Shown: one piece after another, positions 33,527 through 41,943 of the stretch
Position numbering within the stretch: position 1 is the stretch's first letter
How the letters are laid out: the number at the start of each line of letters is the position of its first letter
NCBI GenBank assembly: GCA_020050795.1
Contig: JAGVKD010000014.1
Span: 18,808 to 82,807 of the forward strand
DNA length: 64,000 nt
Source: Candidatus Babeliales bacterium
Lineage (GTDB): Bacteria; Babelota; Babeliae; Babelales; Vermiphilaceae
Direction of reading: 5' to 3'
Made by a program: the position numbers and the translations under genes
The notes under the pieces: model-generated
The model's database searches: none
What the model was told of the DNA's origin: nothing
Seen by the model: the letters and a program-made list of their open reading frames with translations, nothing else

Positions 33527-34534
33527 TTAATATCTTTGACTCACAAGTGCCACCACAGGATGTTCGAGAGAAATATTCCTAATGTTCCAACCATGCAATC
33601 CAGCTTTATCAACTATCATCTGAATAAATCGATCTTTATTATTATTTTTAAAGATTCCACCCACTAGATAGATCGAACTCGGTTCCATCTTTAGCTTGCG
33701 CACCACAATCTGTAGCATCTTTGCCAATTCATCTGCTGCCGATTCTATAATTTTTTTTGCAACAGGATCTGAATCTTCATATTGAAAAACCAATGGAGCA
33801 AGCCCAGCTACTTCTTGCGGAGTTATAGTCCCCGCGTAATATGGCCGAACTATTTGACATATATTTTCTAGATTAAAATAATGACACACATTTTGCACAA
33901 GTACTGTATCTTGTCCGTAGCCATAGCCATTTTCAAGTGATGCTTTGATAGCCAACTTTCCTATAAAGTACCCACTGCCTTCATCACCGAGATATCTACC
34001 CAATCCGCCGACCCGAAGCGTTTCATCATTATACTTTCCAAAACATATCGATCCAGTACCCGCTATAAGCGCTATACCATTTTCTTGAATGAATTGAGAA
34101 ATTATTCCAATATCACTCATCACTTCTACTGATTGAAAATTCCACTGGTTAATCAGAGTTTTAATACTCTCGATTGTCGATTGCGCTGAAGCCCCTGCAA
34201 AACCACCAATCACACTGCATACACCACTAATGGATTTGAGCGGAGAATCATGAATAACAATATCATCAAATAGTTCATGAAACAGCTGGTCTAACCCTTG
34301 CACTCCAACTGTATTAATATTTGATGATCCAGATCGCCATTCATTAACCACTATTCCATTTTTTTGAAATGCTATTTTTGTTCCTGAAGCATCAACGATT
34401 TGCAAGCTCGTCTTGGATCCGCCCCCATCAATACACAATGTATAAGAAGCTCCGTCGCTATGAGATGGTAAGGCAAGACTTTGTGTTGCAAAAAATATAA
34501 AAAGGTAGAGCAAACTACTTCTTACTATGCTCAT
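33527..34534 (-). CDS. Exported BadF/BcrA-type amino-sugar kinase (MurK/NagK-like)
   Basis: 335 residues with an AAGGG ribosome site. Signal peptide about residues 1-22 (MSIVRSSLLYLFIFFATQSL). The ASKHA-fold ATP motif is LCIDGGGSKTSLQIVD at about residue 33. A second phosphate motif is in ALIAGTGSICFG, with GLGRYLGDEGSGYFIG following, typical of N-acetylglucosamine kinases. It would phosphorylate MurNAc or GlcNAc, and MurQ two genes downstream would then cleave the product. Pathway logic supports a MurK-type function. Again the signal peptide is unusual for an ATP-dependent enzyme. Confidence 0.85.
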   Translation of the reverse strand: MSIVRSSLLYLFIFFATQSLALPSHSDGASYTLCIDGGGSKTSLQIVDASGTKIAFQKNGIVVNEWRSGSSNINTVGVQGLDQLFHELFDDIVIHDSPLKSISGVCSVIGGFAGASAQSTIESIKTLINQWNFQSVEVMSDIGIISQFIQENGIALIAGTGSICFGKYNDETLRVGGLGRYLGDEGSGYFIGKLAIKASLENGYGYGQDTVLVQNVCHYFNLENICQIVRPYYAGTITPQEVAGLAPLVFQYEDSDPVAKKIIESAADELAKMLQIVVRKLKMEPSSIYLVGGIFKNNNKDRFIQMIVDKAGLHGWNIRNISLEHPVVALVSQRY

Positions 34535-34543
34535 CGTTACCCT

Positions 34544-35197
34544 TTATTTTTGCGCAGCAATCAGCTGATCAAGCATAAGTTCAAAATCGTGCGCGATTGT
34601 TGGATCGATAAAATTATCAGTGCTATCGAACGCTTTGCCCACTTTTGGAATTTTGATTGAGGTGCTCACCGGAACCATTTTGAGCCGTCTGACAACTTGA
34701 TCTAATTGTGCAATCATAGGTGCACCGCCCGATAATCCACCAGAATAACCCACTAATCCAACTGGCTTGTTGTGCCATTCAACATACAATGTATCGAGTG
34801 CATTTTTGAGCACGCCGGTGTATCCCGCATTATATTCCGGACACACAATCACAAAGGCTGATGCTTCGCGCACTTTGTCTGACCAACGTTTCACATTCGG
34901 ATCTAAAAACACCGTTCGTTTTGCAGGAATAATTTCTTCTTCAAAAAACGGAAGTGTGTATTCGCGCAAATCGATGATCTCAACATTAACGCCTTTTGCC
35001 TTGGCAATTTTTTCAAGATTTTTGCCAATTTTATCAGACGATCTGCCCAGGCGAGTACTGCCAAGAATGATTTCTATTTTCCCAGGAATTGCGGTGATTG
35101 GACTCTCGTGCAATGACACCGCTCTCAAGCACGAAATTGCACACAAGACAGCAACAACGGGCACCATCAGGAACATTACTTTTGATCTCTTCAACAT
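34544..35197 (-). CDS. Exported NADPH-dependent FMN reductase
   Basis: 217 residues, ribosome site GGAGAA. Signal peptide about residues 1-27. The flavodoxin-like fold shows in IEIILGSTRLGRSSDK (phosphate loop GSTRxGR), PEYNAGYTGVLKNALD and VGLVGYSGGLSGG. These match the SsuE/YieF-type NADPH-dependent FMN reductases, which supply reduced flavin or reduce quinones. First gene of the operon with the kinase, the small exported protein and murQ. The stop is 9 bases from the kinase start. Confidence 0.88.
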   Translation of the reverse strand: MLKRSKVMFLMVPVVAVLCAISCLRAVSLHESPITAIPGKIEIILGSTRLGRSSDKIGKNLEKIAKAKGVNVEIIDLREYTLPFFEEEIIPAKRTVFLDPNVKRWSDKVREASAFVIVCPEYNAGYTGVLKNALDTLYVEWHNKPVGLVGYSGGLSGGAPMIAQLDQVVRRLKMVPVSTSIKIPKVGKAFDSTDNFIDPTIAHDFELMLDQLIAAQK

Positions 35198-35349
35198 GTA
35201 CTATTCTCCACACAGTAATAGGTTTTTAAATCACGCAGATAAGATGAGCCATAATGGTATTATCAAGCCCGTTGTTTGTCAAAATATTGCATGGGCGTTT
35301 TTTAAAAGCGCATATCACCTATTGAACAAAATCTGCGACTGATTGCTAA

Positions 35350-35379
35350 TTGACATAGTGCGTAGAGAATTTCTAGGAT
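35350..35379 (+). promoter_or_regulatory. Sigma70-type promoter of the YVTN gene
   Basis: TTGACA at 35350-35355 and TAGGAT at 35374-35379, 18 bases apart. The start codon follows 46 bases downstream. Confidence 0.6.
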
Positions 35380-35424
35380 AGTGAGCGCCTGATTGTAATA
35401 CCATTTTTTTGCGAAAGGATTGTG

Positions 35425-36816
35425 ATGATAGAAAAAATTCAGAAGCATTCTTTTTTGAGTATTTTACTTTTATTGATGCCTATTCATGTCTATGCAGCGC
35501 CAGCCAATACCGTTGTTGCAACGATTAACACCGGAGTCACTCCAGCTGGCCTGGCAATCACTGCCAATAATAAATTTGCCTATGTGGCGAACAATAATAA
35601 CTATACAATTCCTGATGGCGATAGCGTTAGCGTATTGAATTTAACCAACAATACTGTTGATCAAATAATTTCGAGTACCACCTTTAACCAGCCGTATACT
35701 ATCACTATCAATGCAGCTGGCACACTCGCGTATGTGACCAATAGCAACAGCACAACAATAACTGTTATAGATTTAACAACCAATACCGTTACCAACCTGA
35801 TTGGTGGTTTTGATGGTCCATCGGGTATGGTTATAATCCCGCCTGGCAATAAAGCGTATGTTAATAATTATGGCGGCCCTGAAGGCGTTGGTAGTGGATT
35901 TGGAACAACCCTGAGCATTCTTGATTTGAACACAAATATGATTATTGGGACAATTATCGTAGGGATGGCTCCTGCTGCAATGGCAATAACACCGGACGGC
36001 CAATTCGTGTACGTTATTAATTATGTTGATGGTAATACAGGTACTGGAACAACAAGCGTTGTCCGCACCAGTGATGATACGGTAGTCGATACTATTCCCG
36101 GCTTTTCTGGCCCGTTTGGCATTGCAATAACACCGAATGGTAAGTTTGCCTACGTAACTAATTTTGGTAGCAATAATTTTGCACCGATAGGCACCACCGT
36201 AAGCGTTATTGATTTAACCAGCAATATGATCACTGCAACGATTAATCTTTCGATTCAACCATCGGGAATTGCAATTACGCCTGATGGTCGCCTTGCCTAC
36301 GCGAGCAATTATAATACGTTGTACATGAGTGGCGCTCCTGCTTTCACCGGTTTAACAGCTGGGGAAGGGACAGTGAATATTATTGATATTGCGAATAATA
36401 CAGTCCTCCCTCCGACTATCGTGGTTGGAGAATCTCCTGATGCCATAGCAATATCACCCGATGGTAACTTTGCGTATGTGTCTAATTTCACTGCCAATAC
36501 GGTGAGTGTGATCGCATTACAACCATTCCAAATTGTTCTACACGGTTGCAAACTTCAAAATAGATTTTTGACGCACATTGATTTGGTTAATAAGTTGACC
36601 TGGAGCGTATCAGGGACAACATTACCAGTCAGTTATTCTATTTATCGTGATGCAGCATTAACTGAATTAGTTGCGATAGTTCCCACGACCGGACCGCTCC
36701 AATTTTTCGATCATAATAGATTACCGAATGTGGTATACACCTATTATTTGGTGGGAACAAATGCGGTTGGCACAACCTCGGCACCGCTTGCAATAACTGT
36801 TACACAAAATTGTTAA
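35425..36816 (+). CDS. Exported YVTN-repeat beta-propeller protein
   Basis: 463 residues from the ATG at 35425 (AAAGGA ribosome site). A signal peptide covers about residues 1-24. Repeats of about 42-45 residues follow, each with a VTN/VAN/VINY core: FAYVANN, LAYVTNS, KAYVNNY, FVYVINY, FAYVTNF, LAYASNY and FAYVSNF, and PxGIAITPDG between them. That makes a seven-bladed propeller. The last 95 residues look like a fibronectin-type III or Ig-like domain ending in a cysteine. Probably surface adhesion or binding. Followed by a small barrel gene in the same operon. Confidence 0.92.
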   Translation: MIEKIQKHSFLSILLLLMPIHVYAAPANTVVATINTGVTPAGLAITANNKFAYVANNNNYTIPDGDSVSVLNLTNNTVDQIISSTTFNQPYTITINAAGTLAYVTNSNSTTITVIDLTTNTVTNLIGGFDGPSGMVIIPPGNKAYVNNYGGPEGVGSGFGTTLSILDLNTNMIIGTIIVGMAPAAMAITPDGQFVYVINYVDGNTGTGTTSVVRTSDDTVVDTIPGFSGPFGIAITPNGKFAYVTNFGSNNFAPIGTTVSVIDLTSNMITATINLSIQPSGIAITPDGRLAYASNYNTLYMSGAPAFTGLTAGEGTVNIIDIANNTVLPPTIVVGESPDAIAISPDGNFAYVSNFTANTVSVIALQPFQIVLHGCKLQNRFLTHIDLVNKLTWSVSGTTLPVSYSIYRDAALTELVAIVPTTGPLQFFDHNRLPNVVYTYYLVGTNAVGTTSAPLAITVTQNC

Positions 36817-36833
36817 AGAGTAGGAAGTAGGTC

Positions 36834-37430
36834 ATGACATCATTAAAAACGACTTGCTATTTAATTGCCTTATTGATTGCTTGCCCCCTTATGGGAAGAA
36901 ACGTTTTATTAGAATTTAAGGGAGCATATTTTTTGCCCACTAGTTGCGATTTCAAAAACATCTACCGTCATGGTGGTGCGTTATTTGGTCCGGAGCTAAC
37001 GGTCCAATTATGCGAATGTAAGGATTGGTATGTGTTTACGAGTTTTGACTATTTTCAAAAAAAAGGACACTCAGTTGGGCTGTGTGATCCCACCACAGTG
37101 ACACTGATTCCCGTGGCACTTGGGTTGAAATATTTTCTGCCCGCGTTTGATGATCGCGTTGATTTTTATGGCGGTCTGGGTTTTGAAGCAGTGAATGTTC
37201 GCACGAAAAGTTGTTCCGACAACGTTATCACCAAGCTATCGCAATGGGGCTTTGGCGGCATAGCAAAAGTGGGTGCTTATTATTATTTACCACACTGCTT
37301 CGTGATCGATTTCTTTATTGATTACAGTTTTGTCAGAGTTGGCAGCAATGATTGCAACTGCGGTGTGCAATCGGTAAAAGCGAATATCGGTGGCGCAATT
37401 TTTGGCGTGGGAATTGGTTATAATTTTTAA
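36834..37430 (+). CDS. Small outer-membrane beta-barrel protein
   Basis: 198 residues. Signal peptide about residues 1-21. Alternating beta strands are visible: VLLEFKGAYFLP, WYVFTSFDYFQKKG, VDFYGGLGFEAVNV, VIDFFIDYSFVRV and AIFGVGIGYNF. The protein ends in phenylalanine, the usual outer-membrane insertion signal. Conserved cysteine pairs (CECKD, CNCG) may form disulfides. Resembles OmpW/OmpA-like 8-strand barrels in size. It follows the propeller gene by 17 bases, so the two are co-transcribed and could form a surface complex. Confidence 0.8.
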   Translation: MTSLKTTCYLIALLIACPLMGRNVLLEFKGAYFLPTSCDFKNIYRHGGALFGPELTVQLCECKDWYVFTSFDYFQKKGHSVGLCDPTTVTLIPVALGLKYFLPAFDDRVDFYGGLGFEAVNVRTKSCSDNVITKLSQWGFGGIAKVGAYYYLPHCFVIDFFIDYSFVRVGSNDCNCGVQSVKANIGGAIFGVGIGYNF

Positions 37431-37456
37431 GCAGATTCTATAAACTTTGCTAAAAG

Positions 37457-37513
37457 AAAACCCGGCTTCCTCCTTCACCAAGGCTATGGCGGACAGGTAA
37501 AAGCCGGGTTTTT
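37457..37513. terminator. Intrinsic terminator with an inserted 32-base loop
   Basis: AAAACCCGGCTT and AAGCCGGGTTTT are the arms of the usual CCCGG hairpin, but they are split by 32 bases (37469-37500), where the other copies have loops of 5-9 bases. The inserted segment holds CCTT, CCAAGG and GGCGG pieces. It may be a small mobile insertion. Confidence 0.65.
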
Positions 37514-37570
37514 GTGTAGCACAAGCAATTCTCCATTATCAAATATCGCGTAAACTAGTATGCTTTTAAT

Positions 37571-38371
37571 ATGAAGAGATTCTCAAAAGCATTGCCCCTA
37601 AAGCTCGATGGGCCACTACTCGATACAGTAAAAACTAATTTTGCTGATACTACCAACTTTACTCAATATCCTTTTTCTTTAAGCCTCATTAAAAATCTCA
37701 ACACTATTGAGTTCCCAACCCAGGTCACCTTTTTTATTGGTGAAAATGGTACGGGAAAATCAACCATTCTTGAGGCTATTGCCAATCATGCCGGCTTTGG
37801 CGCAGAAGGTGGCAGCAAAAATATTAATTTCAAAACGTCTGACCAAAAAACATATTCTGGCACCGAATCTCTGGCTGATCAGCTCACGCTCTCTTGGAGA
37901 ATGAAACCCAAGGATGGCTATTTTTTTAGAGCAGAAAGTTTTTTTAATATCGCCAACTATATCGATTATCTTGCGCGCGAGTGCGGCGGCGGAGAAGTTG
38001 CGTATGCACCCTATGGTGGCAAATCGCTGCATGAGCAATCGCATGGGGAAAGCTTTCTCTCTTTCTTTAAAAATCGCGTGGGGATGGGCGGGTTTTTTAT
38101 ATTCGATGAACCTGAGGCAGCACTTTCTCCTCAGCGACAATTATCATTAATGGTCATCATCAATGAGATGTGCAAGCATCCCGGATCGCAATTTATTATT
38201 GCAACGCACTCACCAATCTTATTGGCATATCCCAATGCCACGATCTATTCGTGCAATTCAGATCGCTTGCAACCTATTGCATACGAAGATACCGAGCATT
38301 ACCAAATTACAAAAAACTTTTTAAACAATCCCGACCGCTATCTGCGCCATTTATTTAATGATTCAATCTAG
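37571..38371 (+). CDS. AAA/ABC-type ATPase (AAA_21 family, RecF/SMC-like)
   Basis: 266 residues, no signal peptide. Walker A is FFIGENGTGKSTILEAIA at about residue 58, a signature-like LHEQSHGESFLS lies near 161, Walker B is FFIFDEPEAALSPQRQ, and an H-loop is in IIATHSPILLAYP. The single nucleotide-binding domain is compact. This is the layout of predicted ATPases of the AAA_21/SMC-like kind, common in defence systems and DNA repair. No ribosome site precedes the ATG at 37571, so initiation may be leaderless from a TATGCT-like -10. Overlaps the convergent nuclease gene by 9 bases. Confidence 0.83.
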   Translation: MKRFSKALPLKLDGPLLDTVKTNFADTTNFTQYPFSLSLIKNLNTIEFPTQVTFFIGENGTGKSTILEAIANHAGFGAEGGSKNINFKTSDQKTYSGTESLADQLTLSWRMKPKDGYFFRAESFFNIANYIDYLARECGGGEVAYAPYGGKSLHEQSHGESFLSFFKNRVGMGGFFIFDEPEAALSPQRQLSLMVIINEMCKHPGSQFIIATHSPILLAYPNATIYSCNSDRLQPIAYEDTEHYQITKNFLNNPDRYLRHLFNDSI

Positions 38372-39718
38372 ATCAAAAGATTCTAAATAGTGTGGAATAT
38401 CGACAGACCAACCAAAGCGCTCTTCGATTTTCTTTTTTAATGATTGAGCAGCTTCTATTTCACCATGAGTGATAAACACTTTCTTCGGCGCACTTTCAAG
38501 ATGACTGAGCCATTCCAATATTTCGTTATAATCAGCATGCGCTGAAATAGTTTCTATTGATTTTATTTCCGCACGAACGGGATACAATTTGCCGTGTAAT
38601 TTTATTTCTTTTTCACCCTCGATTAAATCACGTCCACGCGTCCCTCGTGATTGAAAACCCACAAAAAGTATCGTGTTTTTAGGTTCAGAAATAAAATATT
38701 TCAAATGATCCACCACGCGTCCACCTTCTGCCATGCCACTTCCTGCGATAAGGATAAGAGGCTGCCCCATCTGATCGATGGCCTTTGATTCTTCCACGGT
38801 GCGTGTGTATGTCGCAATCTCAAAGGCATCCTGACAAATCTGTGGTGATAATTTATGTTCATTTGGAAACCGACAAAACAAATCAGTCACACTTATCGCC
38901 ATCGGACTATCCAAAAAGATAGGAACATTTGGAATGGCATTCTTTTGCTTCAAGAGATAGAGACAATACAAAATTGTTTGCGTCCGCCCCACCGCAAAGG
39001 AAGGTATTACGACTGTACCTCCCCGTGCTATTGTTTTATTTATCATATCACCTAAGGCTTGTAGTGGATCGCCTTCTTTATGGAGCCTATCGCCATAGGT
39101 TGATTCAACAACTAGAAAATCTGTTTGTTTTAAAGCCGGAGGATTCTTCATTATAAGTTGATTAGGATGCCCAAGATCTCCAGAAAAGCTGAGCGTTTCT
39201 TTTCCATCCGATACAACAACAAATGATGCACCAAGAATATGGTACGAAGCAATCAGCGTTACCTTCAATGATCCCAGACTCACAACTTTATCGAAATCAA
39301 CGACTTGAAAAAATTTTAAGGAATTCTCAGCATCTTTTTTGGTGTATAAAGGCAATGCAGGAGAGTGTCTCGAATAGCCATACTTATTCGCTTTCTTTGC
39401 ATCCTCTTCCTGCAAAGATCCGCTATCGAGCAACATTATGGCACACAATTCATAGGTGCCTCGCGAACAATATATTTTGCCCTTAAAACCGCGTTTGATT
39501 AATGCAGGAATGTAACCAGTATGATCTATATGAGCATGCGTTAATACAATAGCGTGAATGCTACTCGGCTCGACAGGAAATGGATCCCAATTGCGCTCTC
39601 TCAGTTCTCTGTGCCCTTGAAAGAGCCCGCAATCAACTAAGATTTTTATATCTTGATTGTCGATAAGATATTTTGATCCGGTTACTTCTTCCACTCCACC
39701 CAAAAAAGTTATTTTCAT
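38363..39718 (-). CDS. Beta-CASP metallo-beta-lactamase ribonuclease (CPSF-like)
   Basis: 451 residues, no signal peptide. Metal-binding motifs are LTHAHIDHTGYIP, FSGDLGHPNQ, SAHADYNEILEW and VFITHGE. The beta-CASP region contains VESTYGDRLHK, GSGMAEGGRVVDHLK and SRGTRGRDL. These mark a YSH1/RNase J-type RNA or DNA-processing nuclease of bacterial Elac/exonuclease type. It starts 12 bases after the EEP-family gene stop, so they are co-transcribed. The active site seems complete. Confidence 0.92.
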   Translation of the reverse strand: MKITFLGGVEEVTGSKYLIDNQDIKILVDCGLFQGHRELRERNWDPFPVEPSSIHAIVLTHAHIDHTGYIPALIKRGFKGKIYCSRGTYELCAIMLLDSGSLQEEDAKKANKYGYSRHSPALPLYTKKDAENSLKFFQVVDFDKVVSLGSLKVTLIASYHILGASFVVVSDGKETLSFSGDLGHPNQLIMKNPPALKQTDFLVVESTYGDRLHKEGDPLQALGDMINKTIARGGTVVIPSFAVGRTQTILYCLYLLKQKNAIPNVPIFLDSPMAISVTDLFCRFPNEHKLSPQICQDAFEIATYTRTVEESKAIDQMGQPLILIAGSGMAEGGRVVDHLKYFISEPKNTILFVGFQSRGTRGRDLIEGEKEIKLHGKLYPVRAEIKSIETISAHADYNEILEWLSHLESAPKKVFITHGEIEAAQSLKKKIEERFGWSVDIPHYLESFDLD

Positions 39719-39730
39719 TGTTATACCTAT

Positions 39731-40579
39731 TTACAATTCAAGCTCAACTATAGCTGGTCGATGGTCACTTGAATAGGGTCTATCTTCTTGCACAACTTCA
39801 TATTTTAATACTTTAATACCTGAATTTTTCTGAATCAAAATATGGTCTATCTGTTTTAGCTCTTCATCTGCCCATCCAGTGCGTGTTGTCTCTGGACCAA
39901 CTACCAGCTTCGCTTGTGTTCGTGCATGATCAAAGTTATTAAATGTTGTCTGCAAATAATTGGTAAATCCTGCATTAAAATCTCCCATCAAAATAATAGG
40001 ATGCCGATTGCCCATCTTTTTACGAATAACTTTAGCCCCGTGTTCTCGTGCAGAATCGTACTTATTATCTAAATGCGTGTTATACACATAAAACTCTTTG
40101 CCCGAATTTTTGTTCTTGAACTTTGCCCATGTGCAAATGCGTGGCAATGCACCGGTTTTGCGCCAATTAAACGGCGTCCAAATACCTTTTGTCGCATTGA
40201 TATGAAACGTTCCACTCGCTAACTTTTGAAAAAAAGCAGGTTTATAAAAAATTGGATTGTATTCATTGGTTCCAGCGCCAAGCCAACTTGAACCACGCCC
40301 CAGCCCAATGGAGGTATAGGCTGGCAATAATTGTCTGAGATCTTCCATTTGTTTTTTGGTTGGTTCTTGCATACCAATGATATCTGGATTGGCAATTCTA
40401 ATCCGCTCTGCAAGTCTTTCTTTACGATTATCCCACAAACTCTCTGGCAGCTTTTCTTTTCCTTTACGGCGCACATTATATGACATCACCTTCATATGAA
40501 ATGAATCAGATGCGCCCTCTTGCCCAATCGCAAAAAAATTAAATACCAAACATGAGATCACACAGAAAAGTTTCTTCAT
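39731..40579 (-). CDS. Exported endonuclease/exonuclease/phosphatase-family protein
   Basis: 282 residues from the ATG at 40579, with AAAGGAG 7 bases upstream. Signal peptide about residues 1-19 (MKKLFCVISCLVFNFFAIG). EEP-fold motifs: MKVMSYNVRRKG, DIIGMQEPTKKQM (catalytic Glu), IILMGDFNAGFTNY (Asp, Asn) and SSDHRPAIVELEL (Asp-His). The fold includes DNase I, sphingomyelinase and inositol phosphatases. Exported location favours a nuclease or a lipid phosphodiesterase acting on host material. Shares an operon with the beta-CASP nuclease. Confidence 0.87.
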   Translation of the reverse strand: MKKLFCVISCLVFNFFAIGQEGASDSFHMKVMSYNVRRKGKEKLPESLWDNRKERLAERIRIANPDIIGMQEPTKKQMEDLRQLLPAYTSIGLGRGSSWLGAGTNEYNPIFYKPAFFQKLASGTFHINATKGIWTPFNWRKTGALPRICTWAKFKNKNSGKEFYVYNTHLDNKYDSAREHGAKVIRKKMGNRHPIILMGDFNAGFTNYLQTTFNNFDHARTQAKLVVGPETTRTGWADEELKQIDHILIQKNSGIKVLKYEVVQEDRPYSSDHRPAIVELEL

Positions 40580-40672
40580 TCTCGTTCTCCTTTTAACGAC
40601 CAAGCTAAAGGAGAAGGCATTTCCAAGTCAATGTTACGACGCAGGCTGAGATACCGGGTTAATTTTTATTAC

Positions 40673-40737
40673 ATTCGGATTCAGTTCCCAACGCATTCAA
40701 ACCACTTTCCCCGAGTTGGGAATTTAAAACCGGGGAC
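40673..40737 (-). repeat. Dispersed intergenic repeat, copy 1
   Basis: About 60 bases shared with 40991-41051 and 42993-43048. The core is ATTCGGATTCAGTT, CAACGCATTCAAACC and CCGAGTTGG. In this copy TTCCCAAC and GTTGGGAA form an 8-base-pair stem around it. It lies downstream of the 58-residue gene and upstream of the EEP gene on the minus strand. Confidence 0.8.
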
Positions 40738-40750
40738 TATTTCCCCGGCT
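40733..40750. terminator. Hairpin after the 58-residue gene
   Basis: CCGGGG pairs with CCCCGG around ACTATTT. On the minus strand the sequence following includes TTTTAAATT, giving a weak terminator directly after the small gene. Confidence 0.55.
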
Positions 40751-40761
40751 ATGTTAATTTC

Positions 40762-40938
40762 TTATAATCCACTCATATAAAAGTAAAGATGCACTGATGT
40801 TACGAATCCTATACCAATAGCTAACGCAGCTAATCCATCAAATATAGGATTATCCGTAGTCGGTGCAAACATCCCAATCGCCATTAAAGGTACAATCATG
40901 CTCGTGGATAATTTTATTGCTTCTACTATTTCATTCAT
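40762..40938 (-). CDS. Tiny two-helix membrane protein
   Basis: 58 residues from the ATG at 40938, with CTGGAA 6 bases upstream. A first hydrophobic helix (MIVPLMAIGMFA) and a second (GLAALAIGIGFVTSVHLYFYM) are separated by a polar turn (PTTDNPIFD). The arrangement resembles small holin-like or stress membrane proteins, but no family was recognised. A GCCCCGG hairpin lies before the start and a terminator-like hairpin after the stop, so it is an independent unit. Confidence 0.6.
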   Translation of the reverse strand: MNEIVEAIKLSTSMIVPLMAIGMFAPTTDNPIFDGLAALAIGIGFVTSVHLYFYMSGL

Positions 40939-40990
40939 AGCTTATTCCAGCCGGGGCACAAAGCCCCGGCATGATATTAATCGATTATAT

Positions 40991-41051
40991 CTGATTCAGT
41001 TTACAACGCATTCAAACCGGTTTTTTCCGAATTGGAAATATAAAACCGGGG
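40991..41051 (-). repeat. Dispersed intergenic repeat, copy 2
   Basis: Same core as copy 1: TGATTCAGTTTACAACGCAT, TTCAAACC, TTTTTTCCGA, and then AAAACCGGGGA. The stem bases differ from copy 1 and the pairing is only partly kept. It fills the gap between the 29- and 58-residue genes on the minus strand. Confidence 0.8.
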
Positions 41052-41062
41052 AGTTACCTCAG

Positions 41063-41152
41063 TTACGATTTTCTCAATAATGGTTCAATAATAAGAGCAA
41101 TAGTTAATTGCAGTAACACTATTCCTATTAAGGTATGAAGTATTAGCGACAT
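41063..41152 (-). CDS. Tiny single-pass membrane protein
   Basis: 29 residues from the ATG at 41152, with TAGGA 9 bases upstream. Almost all of it is one hydrophobic helix (SLILHTLIGIVLLQLTIALI), ending in basic residues. Size and shape are like KdpF-type or other accessory membrane peptides. No family was recognised. A dispersed repeat follows the stop. Confidence 0.5.
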   Translation of the reverse strand: MSLILHTLIGIVLLQLTIALIIEPLLRKS

Positions 41153-41240
41153 AGATATTTTCCTATTAGCCAACATGTGAGGTAAGTCATGAGGCCGAAC
41201 ACATACACTTCATACCAATACCAATAAAACCAAGTCATGA

Positions 41241-41798
41241 TTAGACTGGACCAGTTGCTACAGCGGCTGCCACACCTGTTGCAGTTCCTACTGTCCAGGC
41301 AAGAGGTTGTATAAGTGGCATCACTACTTTGCTCATAGCAGCATGTACTGCAACCCCGGCCGCAGGAGTTGCGAAAAAGCTTACAGGGGCTGATACACAC
41401 AGAATAATTCCTTGGCCCAAAAGGTTTACTGCAAAATATCCAGCTGCGCTTCCTAGATAAGCACCAACGAGACCCCCGCCATTAAGGCGATGCCCAACTT
41501 TAAGAGAATATTCCCCGTCATTCTCAAACTGATTTAGCTTTAAGTAGCCGCCAGCTTTGACTAAGCCAACAAGTTTTTCATTAGATAATCCACGGAGCTC
41601 TTTATCCATGAATGCCGGTTGCACTGCAACCGCATCTCCATCTTCTCGTAAAACCTTGAACCCACTATCATCATGATAGAGTGCGACATTGCCAAGTTTG
41701 TTTGGCACAAAAAGAGCTCTTTCTGTTTGCATGCTGTGTGCACTGCAAAACGACAGAAGAGCTATGACTGACATAATACGTTGTTTTGAATAAAACAT
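41241..41798 (-). CDS. Exported glycine-rich hydrophobic protein, membrane-interacting
   Basis: 185 residues, AGGGAT ribosome site. Signal peptide up to about residue 22 (LLSFCSAHS). The N-terminal half is soluble (VALYHDDSGFKVLREDG, LSNEKLVGLVKAGGYLKLNQ). From residue 105 it is Gly- and Ala-rich and strongly hydrophobic (GGGLVGAYLGSAAGYFAVNLL, then more helices), with spacing typical of glycine-zipper segments. This could be a pore-forming or membrane-inserting effector. A promoter-bearing repeat shared with the AAA+ toxin operon lies upstream at 41944-42012. Confidence 0.7.
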   Translation of the reverse strand: MFYSKQRIMSVIALLSFCSAHSMQTERALFVPNKLGNVALYHDDSGFKVLREDGDAVAVQPAFMDKELRGLSNEKLVGLVKAGGYLKLNQFENDGEYSLKVGHRLNGGGLVGAYLGSAAGYFAVNLLGQGIILCVSAPVSFFATPAAGVAVHAAMSKVVMPLIQPLAWTVGTATGVAAAVATGPV

Positions 41799-41943
41799 GA
41801 TGTAATCCCTACCCTAATAAAAACACTGCTGCTTACCGCTTCACTACAATGCTTCTATCAAGACTTCCCGCATGTACGTTTTTCGACCTCTCTTTCAGCA
41901 TCTATAGTTATTGCTTAAATGCTAAATAGATAAATGAAAAATG

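Noticed and set aside
34767..35342. 191-codon frame antisense to the FMN reductase gene
   Set aside because: No signal, no family pattern, covers the start of a well-supported gene.
41143..41400. 85-codon minus-strand frame downstream of the glycine-rich exported gene
   Set aside because: Overlaps that gene out of frame; cysteine-rich product typical of shadow frames.
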